A stretch of 64,000 bases of DNA from JBDHWG01 sp046328525 (GTDB lineage Bacteria > Chloroflexota > Anaerolineae > Epilineales > JAHCIE01), in contig JAXLWK010000004.1 of NCBI GenBank assembly GCA_046328525.1, positions 570,619-634,618 on the forward strand, in the 5' to 3' direction. Position 1 is the stretch's first letter, and each line of letters opens with the position of its first letter. This document shows, piece by piece, positions 34,473 through 43,727 of the stretch. A program made the position numbers and the translations under genes. The notes under the pieces are model-generated. The model was not told the origin of the DNA. It did no database searches and was given only the letters and a program-made list of their open reading frames with translations.

Positions 34473-35733
34473 CGCTCGCCTTCTCATCCCCATCTTCGTG
34501 CTCGTCCTCGCCGTGGACCTGGCGACGAAGAACACGCTCATGGGGCGGCTGACGTACCTGCTCGGCGCGATCCTGATTGTGTCGTTCCTTTGGAGCTGGC
34601 TCAATATCCGCCGCATCCAGGTGTTCCGCCAGACGCGCTCGCGCCGCGCCCAGGTCGGGCAGTACGTCGAGGAGCGCTTCGCCGTCCGCAACCTGAGCAT
34701 GTTCCCGAAGCTGTGGCTGGAAGTAGACGACCAGTCCACGCTGCCGGGCCACCACGCCGGGCGCGTCGTCAACTCGCTGGCCGGGCGCAAGCAGCGCGGC
34801 TGGCAGGTGCGCACGTATGCGCGGCGGCGCGGCCGCTACACCCTGGGGCCGATCACCCTCTCCACCGGCGACCCCCTCGGCCTGTTTCGCTTCGAGCGCC
34901 ATCTGCCCGCGACCTCCAGCATGGTCGTGTACCCGGCGACGATTGACCTGCCGCGCTTCGAGCCGCCCATCGGCCAGCTCGTCGGCGGTGAGGCACTCCG
35001 CCTGCGCACCCAGTACGTGACAACCAACGTCTCCGGCATCCGCGACTACGTGCCCGGCGATAGCTTCAATCGCATCCACTGGCCGACGTCGGCGCGGCGC
35101 GACCGCCTGATGGTGAAGCAGTTCGAGATTGACCCGACGGCCGACGTGTGGATCGTGCTAGACATGCAGCGCGATGTCCACGCCGGCCCGCCCCTGGACG
35201 AGCGCGAGCGCGAGATGCTGCCGGCGATGCTGGCCAACGGAGTCCCCCCGCCGCCGCTGACGCCCAACACCGAGGAGTACGGCGTGACGGTCGCAGCGTC
35301 CATCGCCCGCCACTTCCTCATCCGCAACCGCAGCGTGGGACTCATCACCTACGGCCAGGACCGCGAGGTGGTGCAGCTCGACCGGGGCGAGCGGCAGCTC
35401 AGCAAAATCCTGGAAACCCTCGCCGTGATGCGCGCCGTGGGGCGCGCGCCGCTGGAGCAGGTGCTGACGGCGGAGGAGCGCCTGTTTGGGCGCAACAGCG
35501 TCGTCATCGTCATCACGTCGTCGGCGTTCGACCCGTGGGTGTCCATCCTGCGCGACTATCGGCGGCGCGGGGCCAGCAGTGTCGCCGTCCTGGTCGAGGC
35601 CAGCACCTTCGCCGCCAATCAGCCGTCGGCCATCAACGTCGTCAGCTCCCTCATCGCCAGCGGCGTCCCCACCTATCTCGTGAAGAACGGCGACGCGATT
35701 GACGCGGCGCTCGGCCAGCGCGCCTCCGTCTGA
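34465..35733 (+). CDS. DUF58 domain-containing protein
   Basis: A 422-residue protein with one or two N-terminal hydrophobic helices (residues 5-20 and about 28-50) and a C-terminal DUF58 domain. The family signature region reads GIRDYVPGDSFNRIHWPTSARRDRLMVKQFE (near residues 192-222), followed by a VWA-like alpha/beta domain starting at DVWIVLDMQRD. This is the usual partner of MoxR ATPases, whose gene overlaps this one by eight bases. It starts with GTG. It probably binds a protein client at the inner membrane, but none is known here. Confidence 0.92.
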
Positions 35734-35813
35734 CGAGCCGCGCCACGGCTCTGCCGCCGCGTGTGCTTCTCGCGCGCGCCCGTGTCACTCCGTAAATGTT
35801 TCGTAACCATGTC

Positions 35814-35839
35814 AGGGGGCCATAGCAGAATGGCCCCCT
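35814..35839 (+). terminator. Hairpin after the MoxR/DUF58 genes
   Basis: AGGGGGCCAT and ATGGCCCCCT, a 10 bp perfect stem with a six-base loop, followed by CAAGCGTTTATT. Confidence 0.55.
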
Positions 35840-35957
35840 CAAGCGTTTATTGTACAGGGGCATGTCTCATGCGCCTGTCTATTGCTGCGCCGCGCCGCGA
35901 CGGCCCTCCGCCGCCTTCGTGGTCGGTTCGATGTGTACGTTACCAGAGGGGGGTAAC

Positions 35958-36869
35958 ATGAAACGAGTTGCTGTCATCCTGATGCTGGCCGTTGCCCTGG
36001 CCGGCGTGTTGACGCTGACCAGCGCCGCCAGCGTCACGAACGCGGCGCAGGTGAGCGAGGACACCGCCGCAGCGCCGTCCGCGGCTCTCTTGGGCGGCTG
36101 CTACCGAGCGCCGCTGACGATTTCCTTTCCTGCACTCTACGCGGCGTCCAATCCGGCGCTCAACATGCCGACGCTGCGCGTGATGGACAATGGCAACGGC
36201 ACGATTGTCTACAACGCGCTGATCACGCCGGGCGCGAAGTCCGTGACGCTGCCCAGCGCCCAGACGGGGCGGTCGTACTACATCCGCATCGGCTACGACC
36301 GCAACCCGCCCCTGGAGCCGTTCGCCGCGTTCTACTGGTCCAACGGCTGGAACGGCACGACCGGCGGCCAGACTCTGGAAGCCTACCTGCCCGGCATCAC
36401 GGCGAACGTGACGGTACTGTGCCAGAGCGGCGCGGCCGGCGGCGTGCCGCCGATGCCGGTGACAATCACGGTCAAGCCGCCGACGGGCGTCATCGCCGGC
36501 TACCTCGGCGCGTGGGCCAATGGAACCGCGCCGAGTTGGACAACCAACAACGGTGGCGCGCTCGGCGCCCACTACGAGTGGACCTCGCTGCCGACGCGCC
36601 CCGGCGCGGGCGTGAGGATTCAGTTGTGCATGCCACCGACGTCGGCGAACCAGAGCGGCGCGTGCCTCGCCAGCGCCACAACCAACGCCGAGGGGTACTT
36701 CCTGTTCCCGAAGGTGGATCCGACCCAGACCTACCAGTTGATCTTCACCTGGAAGGATACGGCGGTGGTCGTGTCGCCGATCGTGGCAACGTACACCGGG
36801 CAGCTGTATCAGGTCAACGTATTGAACGGCGGCATCTTCGTGCCGGGCGCCGCCTTCCTTCCGCGTTAG
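35958..36869 (+). CDS. Exported protein with the same C-terminal module as the 37246 protein
   Basis: A 303-residue exported protein. The frame opens at 35850, but the ATG at 35958, following a GGGGGG purine run, starts a clean signal peptide (MKRVAVILMLAVALAGVLTL, cleavage near AASVTNAA). After a Cys-containing N-terminus comes a beta domain, then the C-terminal module from about residue 185: PPTGVIAGYLGAW, PPTSANQSGACLASATTNAEGYFLFPKV and VVVSPIVATYTGQLYQVNV. The same module closes the next protein, starting PPSGVVEGYL and PPTAANQSGTYLRSATTTTEGYF, so the two genes share a domain, probably from a duplication. The module resembles carboxypeptidase-regulatory/SpaA-like beta sandwiches. Function unknown. 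Confidence 0.75.
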   Translation: MKRVAVILMLAVALAGVLTLTSAASVTNAAQVSEDTAAAPSAALLGGCYRAPLTISFPALYAASNPALNMPTLRVMDNGNGTIVYNALITPGAKSVTLPSAQTGRSYYIRIGYDRNPPLEPFAAFYWSNGWNGTTGGQTLEAYLPGITANVTVLCQSGAAGGVPPMPVTITVKPPTGVIAGYLGAWANGTAPSWTTNNGGALGAHYEWTSLPTRPGAGVRIQLCMPPTSANQSGACLASATTNAEGYFLFPKVDPTQTYQLIFTWKDTAVVVSPIVATYTGQLYQVNVLNGGIFVPGAAFLPR

Positions 36870-36907
36870 CGCCGGATAGGCCCTCACTATTTGTTGCCGC
36901 CATCGTG

Positions 36908-36957
36908 CTGGCGGTGGGGTAGGGGCAGGTTTCAAACCTGCCCCTACCGCCACCAGC
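36908..36957. repeat. Long hairpin, family E
   Basis: GTAGGGGCAGGTTT and its complement, flanked by CTGGCGGTGG and CCGCCACCAG, giving a nested stem of about 24 bp. Confidence 0.7.
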
Positions 36958-37012
36958 AGAATGGGGCGATACTTCGTTGAGTTTCCTAAGCAGCCTATTG
37001 GTGACGAGTGGG

Positions 37013-37038
37013 CCGTCAGGGCCGCAAAGCCCTGGCGG
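37013..37038 (+). terminator. Terminator after the first exported protein
   Basis: CCGTCAGGGC pairs with GCCCTGGCGG across a CGCAAA loop (one G-U pair), followed by CTTTCATTT. It lies about 145 bases after the stop at 36869. Confidence 0.6.
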
Positions 37039-37245
37039 CTTTCATTTGTGGCAGTTCATCGTCCCTTAAGGAAAAGGGGGCGAAGCCATATCTATGGCGG
37101 GATCATTTCCGTTGTAAAGTCTGAGTCGCGGAGCGCCGCGCATGCCTGTCTTTAGTACGCCTGCCTCCCCACGGGCGGCGGAATGCAGGCGCCGCGTACC
37201 CTCTCGCTTGTCACTCACGCGCAACGGGTGGGGAGGTTACAGACA

Positions 37246-39960
37246 ATGAGACGCATTCTTATCATCGCCGTCCTGGCGCTGGCCCTGGCATTGGGCCTCG
37301 CGCTGGGTGTTGCGCTCGCCTTCGACGGCGGCGCGGCGCAGGCCAGCCCGACACCTGGCAACTATGTCCAGCTGCCGGTGCTCGGTTACATCGGTAACAC
37401 GAAGGCGGGCGTGGATTGGACCATCGAGGCGCAGAACGTCGGCTCGACCTGGACCAAGATCGCCCTTCTGCTGTTTGCGGAGAACTCTGGCTTCTGCCAG
37501 CCGCAGGCGCAGAACCCGTTCAAGATCGAGTGCACGGGCTTGCTCAAGCCGGGCACGAGCTGGGTGTGGACGAGTTCGCAGCTGCCGTCGAGCGCCAAGA
37601 GCGCCATCGCCATCAGCTACAACCCGTTCCCGCAGCAGGGCAACATCTACTGGCGCTGCGAGGACTGGACCAACAGCCTCAACAAGCTCACCTGGCCTGA
37701 GGGCTGGCCAAGCGTGGTCTCGCTGCCGGGTCAGTTCCCCTTCAACTGGAACCCGTTCTACGGGGAGCCGATTGCGGTCGAAGTCGTGCGCAAGATGCCG
37801 GGCAACGCCACCCCGTCGTTCGTGATGGCGGATGCGTACAGCGGCTTGAGCGCGATGCAGGAAGGCCGCTATGACCCCATCTTTGGCGGCTTCGCGTACT
37901 ACGCGCCGGTCGCCTACTCGGGCTACAACGGCTGGAACAGCTGGCTCTACATCCAGAACAGCGGCGCCGAGTGCACAAGCGTCGAGCTGTGGTTCAAGGA
38001 TCGGGACAGCTGCCTCCGCGCGCAGATCTGCTCTATCCCGCAGGTGTCGCCTGGCTACTCGGCGCAGTTCAACGTCGCCGGTTGCGCCCCGCCCGGCTTC
38101 ACGGGCAGCGCCTGGATCCGCGCGTCGCAGCCTTTGGGCATCGTGGTGGATCAGATCGGCCAGGACGTGCTGATGAGCTACACCGGCGTCGCGGCTGAGC
38201 TGTGCTACGTGTTCAACGGCCAGTGCCTGGACGCGGGTGGTGGGTCGCAGGTGGCTTACGGTCCGCTGATCTACCGCGAGACCAACGGCTGGGCGACGGT
38301 CATCCACGTGCAGAACATGAGCAGCATCGTGGCGGCGAAGGTGAAGGTGTACTTCGTTGACCAGAGCGGCGACATCATCACGACGCTGGTGGACTGGATC
38401 TGCCCGCGGGGTGAGACGGAGTTCCCGCTGGCGCTGGTGAACAACCTGCCTGGGCAGTACGTCGGCGCGGTGCGCGTCGAGAGCCAGGCGTGGGAGTCCC
38501 CTGGCGACCCGGCGGTGAACGCAGTGCCGATCGCGGCGGTGGCGGAGCTGCTCAACTACAGCAGCCCGACCAAGATCACGCAGGCGACGGCGTACAACCT
38601 GTTCCCCGAGGATCAGGGCTACTACTGGCAGATCGGCCAGGGGGATGCCAGTGGTCTGCAGGGCGGCGTGGCCGTGATCGGCATCCCGTCGCTGATGCAG
38701 CGTGGCAACGCGTACAACATGGTGACGGACATCTCGGTGCAGAACCTGGTGCCGAAGCCGGGCTTCACGGACTTCGTGATGTACGTGTACGACCAGAACG
38801 GTCTGCTGGACTACGTGTGCGAGAAGCTGAACGAGAAGCAGGTGGAGTACATCAACCTGGCGAACTGGAACTGGATCCAGCCTGGGTTCGTGGGGTCGGC
38901 CGTCATCTCCGCCGTGTACTGGGAGCACGAGGTGATTTCGGGCGTGCCGGTCTTCGGGCCGGGCAACCCGCAGCTGCCGATCCTGCTGCGCAACGTGGTC
39001 GGCCTGGCGGCAGTCAAGGTCGAGCGCGTGGTGACGGGCGGCGCGACGGCTGCCGGCGATGTGACCTCGGCGAGCGAAGGCTTCCCGATCCCGCCGGGCT
39101 TCGACTTCGAGGGCTACATCCCGCAGTGTCCCGGCGTCCCGACCACCTGCGCCCCCATCGGCGCGTTGTACATCAACGTCTGCGCGCCGGTCTACGCGGG
39201 CGCGTTCATCAACGTCGTTGACGACGCCACCGGCCAGCCCTATTTCACTGACAGACTCAATGAGCAGGGACAGGCCATCTTCACCAATCCGCCGCAGAAC
39301 CTACCCACCGGCCACAACTTGCTGGTCACGATTGGCACGCCCGACCCTGACCACCCCGGCCAGTTCGTCGTCATCTACACGTCGCCGCCGACGCCCCTGA
39401 CCGGCCCCGGCGACCCGCTCGCTAATCTGCCGGTGGGTACGACGTACACGGCCAAGGCGCCGGGCATCAGCCAGGTCGTCGCCCTGCCGTGCCAGAGTGA
39501 GCCGGGCGCGATCCTCACGGTGAATCTGACGCCCCCGTCCGGGGTTGTCGAGGGCTACCTGAGCAGCGGCGCGCCGAAGTTCGCCTCGGCCAATCCCCAG
39601 CCGGTTCCGTTCCCGATCATCCCGCTGCCGCCGGCCGGTGGCCCCGACGACGGCGGCAAGTGGCCCGGCGCCCCGCTGAACCCCGCCGCCGGCCAGCAGC
39701 TCCAGCTCTGGCTGCCGCCCACTGCCGCCAACCAGAGCGGCACCTACCTGCGCAGCGCGACGACGACGACGGAAGGCTACTTCAAGTTCGACAACGTCAG
39801 CCCGTGCCTGCTCTACGAGGTGAAGGCCATCGGCAACACGACCACGGTCGCGGCAGGCGTGGTGGCGACCGTCAGCGGCCAGAAGTACATGCTGGCGCAG
39901 AACCCGTTGCCGGCGACCGGCCTGTATATCACGTACCCCGGCCCCCGGCCGATCCCGTAG
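37246..39960 (+). CDS. Large exported surface protein with paralogous C-terminal module
   Basis: A 904-residue exported protein. The ATG at 37246 starts a signal peptide with a very long hydrophobic core of Leu/Ala (LIIAVLALALALGLALGVALA), cleaved near QAS. The bulk (about 30-660) is beta-rich, with repeated motifs such as YVQLPVLGYIGNTKAGVDW and WTIEAQNVGSTWTKI and Trp/Tyr-rich strands, resembling a chain of Ig-like or CARDB-like units. The last ~160 residues repeat the module of the previous protein. No enzymatic residues are recognised. It may form part of the outer surface layer. Confidence 0.7.
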   Translation: MRRILIIAVLALALALGLALGVALAFDGGAAQASPTPGNYVQLPVLGYIGNTKAGVDWTIEAQNVGSTWTKIALLLFAENSGFCQPQAQNPFKIECTGLLKPGTSWVWTSSQLPSSAKSAIAISYNPFPQQGNIYWRCEDWTNSLNKLTWPEGWPSVVSLPGQFPFNWNPFYGEPIAVEVVRKMPGNATPSFVMADAYSGLSAMQEGRYDPIFGGFAYYAPVAYSGYNGWNSWLYIQNSGAECTSVELWFKDRDSCLRAQICSIPQVSPGYSAQFNVAGCAPPGFTGSAWIRASQPLGIVVDQIGQDVLMSYTGVAAELCYVFNGQCLDAGGGSQVAYGPLIYRETNGWATVIHVQNMSSIVAAKVKVYFVDQSGDIITTLVDWICPRGETEFPLALVNNLPGQYVGAVRVESQAWESPGDPAVNAVPIAAVAELLNYSSPTKITQATAYNLFPEDQGYYWQIGQGDASGLQGGVAVIGIPSLMQRGNAYNMVTDISVQNLVPKPGFTDFVMYVYDQNGLLDYVCEKLNEKQVEYINLANWNWIQPGFVGSAVISAVYWEHEVISGVPVFGPGNPQLPILLRNVVGLAAVKVERVVTGGATAAGDVTSASEGFPIPPGFDFEGYIPQCPGVPTTCAPIGALYINVCAPVYAGAFINVVDDATGQPYFTDRLNEQGQAIFTNPPQNLPTGHNLLVTIGTPDPDHPGQFVVIYTSPPTPLTGPGDPLANLPVGTTYTAKAPGISQVVALPCQSEPGAILTVNLTPPSGVVEGYLSSGAPKFASANPQPVPFPIIPLPPAGGPDDGGKWPGAPLNPAAGQQLQLWLPPTAANQSGTYLRSATTTTEGYFKFDNVSPCLLYEVKAIGNTTTVAAGVVATVSGQKYMLAQNPLPATGLYITYPGPRPIP

Positions 39961-40011
39961 CCAACCTACCGATTGTAGCGCCGACTTCAGTCGTCTCTCA
40001 GAGGCAACGCG

Positions 40012-40045
40012 CAGCGGCGGAGTGAGCATCCTCACTCCGCCGCTG
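40012..40045 (+). terminator. Terminator after the large exported protein
   Basis: CAGCGGCGGAGTGAG and CTCACTCCGCCGCTG form a perfect 15 bp stem with a four-base loop, followed by GCATTTTCC. Confidence 0.7.
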
Positions 40046-40233
40046 GCATTTTCCCTCAGGCAGGGAATAGTAATGCCCACCCGTTAATCCGTGACCCCAT
40101 CCGTTGCGAGTAGGCCAATTTTCAAGAGAGTTCCCCATGGACTTGCGTCCACCACCAGACGGGTGGAAATCGCTGTCACCGCGAGGCTTCCATGCCTGCG
40201 ACGGCATCTGGCAACACGAGAACACACTGAGCG

Positions 40234-40379
40234 AGTCATTGCGACCGGGGGTGGGGGGCGAAGCTCCCCACGGGCGAAGCAATCCCCTGCCCTTGCGAAA
40301 GGCGGTCTACGTCACTGCGGCTTTGCTGTCAGCCACCGGGAGATTGCTTCGTCGCGCTGGCGCGCTCCTCGCAATGACG
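40234..40379. repeat. Dispersed repeat, family A, copy 2
   Basis: GTCATTGCGACCGGG at the left end, GGCGAAGCAATCCCC internally, and the reverse GGGAGATTGCTTCGTCGCGC with CTCCTCGCAATGAC at the right end. The two ends are near reverse complements. Confidence 0.75.
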
Positions 40380-40424
40380 CCGCGAGATTCTGTGTTCTGA
40401 GCAGGGCGACAGAGGAGGAGGCTC

Positions 40425-41393
40425 CTACGGCCGAGCCGGCCACGCCGCGCCATTGACCAGCCAGCGCGGGCGCTCGCCCCGCAGCGCCGCCGCGACTTCC
40501 TCGGCCACGCCAATGTGCATCCCGCGCACCCCCTCCACCGTGAACGAGGCGATGTGAGGCGTCACCAGGACGTTCGGGTGGGTGAGCAGCGGGTTGCCGG
40601 GCAGCGGCGGCTCCGGGTCGAACACGTCCAGCCCCGCCGCGCCGACCTGCCCGCTGTTGAGCGCGTCGAGCAGCGCTGCCTCGTCAATGACCGGGCCGCG
40701 CGAGCAGTTCACGAGCAGCGCGCCCGGCTTCATGGCCGCGAAGGCCGCCGCGTTCATCAGGTGGCGCGTCTCCGCGGTCGCCGGCGAGTGGAGCGTCAGC
40801 ACGTCGGCCTGGCGCAGGAGATCGTCGAACGATGGGACGAGGCTGACGCCGAGGGACGCGGCGCGCTCCGGCGCGGTGTACGGGTCGTAGCCGACGACAC
40901 GCATGCCCACGCCAGCGCCCATGATCTGAGCCACGCGCCCGCCGATGCGCCCCAGCCCGACGACGCCGAGCGTCTTCCCGCGCAGATCCATGCCCAGCAG
41001 CGGCCCTCGCGGCGACGCCCAACCGCCTGTGCGCAGGCCGGCGTCGGCGGTGACGAGCTTGCGGGCGACGCCGAAGATGAGCGCGACGGTGTGTTCGGCG
41101 GTCGATTCGGTCGGCGCGTCCGGCGTGTGGACGACGAGGACGCCGGCGGCGGTGCAGTCTGACACGACAATGTTGTCAATACCGATGCCCGGCCGCCCGA
41201 CGATGCGTAGGTCCGGGGCGCGCTCCAGGAACGCCGCGTCTATGAGCGGCAGGGATGAGATGATGATGGCGTGGACGCCACGCAGATCCACGTCGGGCGA
41301 CGCGATGCGCGGCTCCGGGCCGCGCACGTCGAAGCCGTCGAGGAGGGCCAGGGCGTCCGGGATGAGCGATACTTCCAGCAGGATGGTGGGCAT
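40425..41393 (-). CDS. D-isomer specific 2-hydroxyacid dehydrogenase
   Basis: NAD(P)-dependent oxidoreductase of 322 aa in the phosphoglycerate dehydrogenase-like family. The Rossmann GVVGLGRIGGRVAQ motif is near residue 145. The catalytic set is Arg in NCSRGPVIDE, Glu in DVFDPEPPL and His in TPHIASFT. It lacks the C-terminal ACT domain of serA, so a short PGDH or other 2-ketoacid reductase is likely. The substrate cannot be read. It lies 96 bases downstream of the radical SAM gene on the same strand, with a small repeat between, so it may share its transcript. Confidence 0.88.
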   Translation of the reverse strand: MPTILLEVSLIPDALALLDGFDVRGPEPRIASPDVDLRGVHAIIISSLPLIDAAFLERAPDLRIVGRPGIGIDNIVVSDCTAAGVLVVHTPDAPTESTAEHTVALIFGVARKLVTADAGLRTGGWASPRGPLLGMDLRGKTLGVVGLGRIGGRVAQIMGAGVGMRVVGYDPYTAPERAASLGVSLVPSFDDLLRQADVLTLHSPATAETRHLMNAAAFAAMKPGALLVNCSRGPVIDEAALLDALNSGQVGAAGLDVFDPEPPLPGNPLLTHPNVLVTPHIASFTVEGVRGMHIGVAEEVAAALRGERPRWLVNGAAWPARP

Positions 41394-41405
41394 AGTGGCT
41401 CCTCA

Positions 41406-41442
41406 TGGGTCGAAGTGACGGAGTGACGATGTGACCCAGGGG
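41406..41442. repeat. Short tandem-like repeat (GTGACGGAGTGAC)
   Basis: GGGTCGAAGTGACGGAGTGA then CGATGTGACC. A similar stretch occurs at 56583-56618 near the DUF92 start. Confidence 0.5.
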
Positions 41443-41489
41443 TCATATAGACTGCGCTCAGGGTGACAGTTGCGGCACTGGGGTGGTCA

Positions 41490-42797
41490 TCAATAAGCGA
41501 ACTCGCGGATGTCGTAGACGGCGAGCTTGGGCGGCGCGGTGGCGAAACGCAGCGCCCCCTGGATGGCGGCGCGCTGGGCGCGCATCTCCGGCGCGGGCAT
41601 GGGCGCGATCCCCGCCTGGGCAGCGCGCGCGGCGTAGGGCGACCCCGGCGTCTCGACGAACTCGGAGAAGTAGAGGATGTCGTCGCGGCCGAGGCCCATC
41701 TCGTTCAGGACCTCGACCGTGCGCGTGACATGGTCGGCGGCGAAGCGCTCCCCGCCTACGCCGAGCATGATGACCACGCCCACGGCGACGCCGGCCGCCT
41801 TGATGCTGCGCACCCCCTCGACGGCCTCCGCCGCCGTGTTCGGCTTGTCCAGGAAGCGCAGCAGCCCGTCGTCGCCGCTCTCCAGGCCGATGTACACGCG
41901 CCGCAGCCCGCGCTCGCGCAACTCGGCGATGTCCTGGGGCGACTTGCGCAGGGCGTCCAGGGCGCTGACGAAGGCGTAGAGGCCGTCGAACGCCGGCGCG
42001 TGCGCGGCCAGCCAACGCGACCGGGCGGCGCCGGCCAGGTCGGGCGGCGCGACCCCGAACGCGGCGTTCACGGCGTCGAGCATCGGCACGAGGAGGCGCT
42101 GCGGCGCGACGAGGGCGTTGGCCTCGCCGAGGAAGATGGAGTGGTACGACGCCAGCGCCGCGCCGTGGAAGTCTTTGACGGCGGCGATGTGGCGCTCGAA
42201 GTCGGGCGCCGTCTTGATGCGGAAGCTCTGCCCGCGATAGAAGGTGCAGAAGGTGCAGCGGTTGTACGAACAGCCGAGGGTCGCCTGGAGGACGAGGGCG
42301 CGGTACTGGTCGGGGGGCAGGATGCCGATGGGCTGGTAGATGCGTAGGAAGGCGGCCGCGTCCTCGGCCAGCCGCGCGTCGTCCCAGCCGGCGATGTCGC
42401 CCAGCGCCGCCGACGCCCATGCCGGCCAGGTAGCGTCGCCCACCGCGCCCACCACCGCCGCTGTGCCGGCGGCCAGGGCGTCGGCGACGGCGCGGGCGTA
42501 GCCGTAGGCCGTGGCGCACAGAGCGCTGACTTCGCCGCCGTCGAGCTGCCGACGCTCGCGCTCGCGGCGGCCCTCGGCGAACTCGCCGCGCTTCTCGACG
42601 ACGCGGTGGTCGAGGGTGCGGCGGTAGGTGCGCCCGTCGGCGAAGCCGCCCATCAGCCGGCCCTTCAGGTCGAAGGTGAAGCTCGGCACGGTGTTGACGG
42701 CCAGCGTCGTGGCGTCGCGCTTGAGGCTCAGGGTCACAAGGCCGGCGATACCGGGGACGCGGAGGGTGATGACGGTGCGCGTGGCAGGCGGGTACAT
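41490..42797 (-). CDS. Radical SAM protein
   Basis: A 435-residue enzyme. The [4Fe-4S] motif reads CSYNRCTFC (CxxxCxxC) near residue 175, followed by a TIM-barrel with LRRVYIGLESGDDGLLRFLDKPN (SAM-contacting ExGsG-like region) near residue 285. About 150 residues precede the radical domain and match no family recognised, with no second cluster motif, so this may be an ancillary or new N-terminal domain. The reaction is unknown. The start codon at 42797 is 15 bases from the preceding stop, so it is in an operon with the RraA-like gene. Confidence 0.88.
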   Translation of the reverse strand: MYPPATRTVITLRVPGIAGLVTLSLKRDATTLAVNTVPSFTFDLKGRLMGGFADGRTYRRTLDHRVVEKRGEFAEGRRERERRQLDGGEVSALCATAYGYARAVADALAAGTAAVVGAVGDATWPAWASAALGDIAGWDDARLAEDAAAFLRIYQPIGILPPDQYRALVLQATLGCSYNRCTFCTFYRGQSFRIKTAPDFERHIAAVKDFHGAALASYHSIFLGEANALVAPQRLLVPMLDAVNAAFGVAPPDLAGAARSRWLAAHAPAFDGLYAFVSALDALRKSPQDIAELRERGLRRVYIGLESGDDGLLRFLDKPNTAAEAVEGVRSIKAAGVAVGVVIMLGVGGERFAADHVTRTVEVLNEMGLGRDDILYFSEFVETPGSPYAARAAQAGIAPMPAPEMRAQRAAIQGALRFATAPPKLAVYDIREFAY

Positions 42798-42812
42798 GGT
42801 CTGCGCCGTCGT

Positions 42813-43508
42813 CTAACGCATCAGGACTTTCAGCCCGTCCACAGTGAAGCCGGGCGACTTGCAGTACTCGATGATCTCGCGCTCCCGCTTCTCGACCTTC
42901 GCCACGGCGTCGAGGAGCTGCGGGATGACGTCCGGCGGAATGAGCAGGACGCCGTGCATGTCGGCGTGCAGGATGTCGCCGGGGCGCACGACGAGGCCGC
43001 CGACGCGCACCGAGGTTCCGAAGCGCGTCAGGTGAATGAAGGCGTGGGAGACGCAGGCCGCGTGGGCGAACACGGCGAAGCCCAGGTCGTGCATCTCCGC
43101 CAGGTCGCGCACCGCGCCGTTGGTGACGGCGGCGACGACGCCCAACGCCTTGTGGGTGTTGCTGTTCACTTCGCCGAAGAACGCGCCGACGCCCGACGGC
43201 AGGTCCTCGTCCTCGACGACGGCGATGCGCGGCGCGGGCACGCTCAGGATGTGGTCCCAGTAGTCGAAGCGGGAGACGTAGTCGGCGGCGTTTTCGGACG
43301 GCGGCGGCTGGTCGGCGCGCGTCACCGCCGTGGTGGCGTAGCCGATGACCGGCGGCAGGTCGGGGAACATGGCGCGAACGGATGAGTTCATGAAGCCGGC
43401 GTTGCGCGGCCGGACGTTGAACAGCTCGATGGCGTTGGAGAGGGCCGGCGTCGGGATGGGGCGGATGCGCTCCAGGTCATCGGGGCTGACGGCGGGCGGG
43501 TTGTTCAT
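42813..43508 (-). CDS. RraA-like/4-hydroxy-4-methyl-2-oxoglutarate aldolase family protein
   Basis: A 231-residue protein of the RraA/HMG-aldolase family. Key segments are PTPALSNAIELF, GVGAFFGEVNSNTHKALGVVAAVTNGAVRDLAEM (substrate loop, near residue 110) and RVGGLVVRPGDILHADMHGVLLIP, which carries the metal and phosphate/pyruvate-binding Asp. Members include HMG aldolases and inhibitors of RNase E; the conserved Asp/Arg suggest aldolase activity. The frame opens at 43715, but ATG at 43508 follows a GAGGAG site and gives the family length. It heads the minus-strand operon of three genes. Confidence 0.85.
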   Translation of the reverse strand: MNNPPAVSPDDLERIRPIPTPALSNAIELFNVRPRNAGFMNSSVRAMFPDLPPVIGYATTAVTRADQPPPSENAADYVSRFDYWDHILSVPAPRIAVVEDEDLPSGVGAFFGEVNSNTHKALGVVAAVTNGAVRDLAEMHDLGFAVFAHAACVSHAFIHLTRFGTSVRVGGLVVRPGDILHADMHGVLLIPPDVIPQLLDAVAKVEKREREIIEYCKSPGFTVDGLKVLMR

Positions 43509-43584
43509 GGGGCATGGCTCCTCTGGCAGGGGCAGCGCGGGTCGGGCCGGCCGGGCCGCCCATCGGCGAGTGGTGTGCGGCGTC

Positions 43585-43614
43585 ATTATAATGCCGCAGC
43601 CTGGCCGGGCGCAA
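43585..43614 (-). promoter_or_regulatory. Promoter of the RraA-like/radical SAM operon
   Basis: On the minus strand TTGCGC (43609-43614) and TATAAT (43585-43590) with an 18 bp spacer, about 75 bases before the start codon at 43508. Confidence 0.5.
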
Positions 43615-43670
43615 TGTTTCGCCGCGTGGGTCGCCGTTATGTGATATACTCTGGTGGGGAGAGTCAACGC

Positions 43671-43707
43671 AAAAACGCCGGGGTTCTTGCGCGAGCAAGC
43701 CCCGGCG
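43671..43707 (-). terminator. Terminator of the 43728 gene
   Basis: On the minus strand CGCCGGGG and CCCCGGCG form an eight base-pair stem with an inner CTTGC/GCAAG pairing, followed by TTTTTG. Confidence 0.75.
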
Positions 43708-43727
43708 CGTGGCAACGCTTGGCCAGG

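Larger units (their letters stand above)
36870..37245. other. Intergenic region between the two exported proteins
   Basis: A family E inverted repeat lies at 36908-36957 and a terminator-like hairpin at 37013-37038. The remaining ~200 bases before the next gene show no clear promoter. The loop sequence GCCGCAAAGCC recalls one part of a c-di-GMP riboswitch, but the other required parts are missing. Confidence 0.45.
39961..40424. other. Repeat-rich intergenic region
   Basis: About 460 bases without a gene. It contains a half-site of the CGACT/AGTCG family (39975-39995), a strong terminator (40012-40045) and a family A repeat (40234-40379). Confidence 0.6.

Noticed and set aside
36961..37110. 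Possible c-di-GMP riboswitch before the exported protein
   Set aside because: Only a GCAAAGCC-like loop is present; the GGCAAACC part and second stem are missing, and the sequence is better explained as a terminator.
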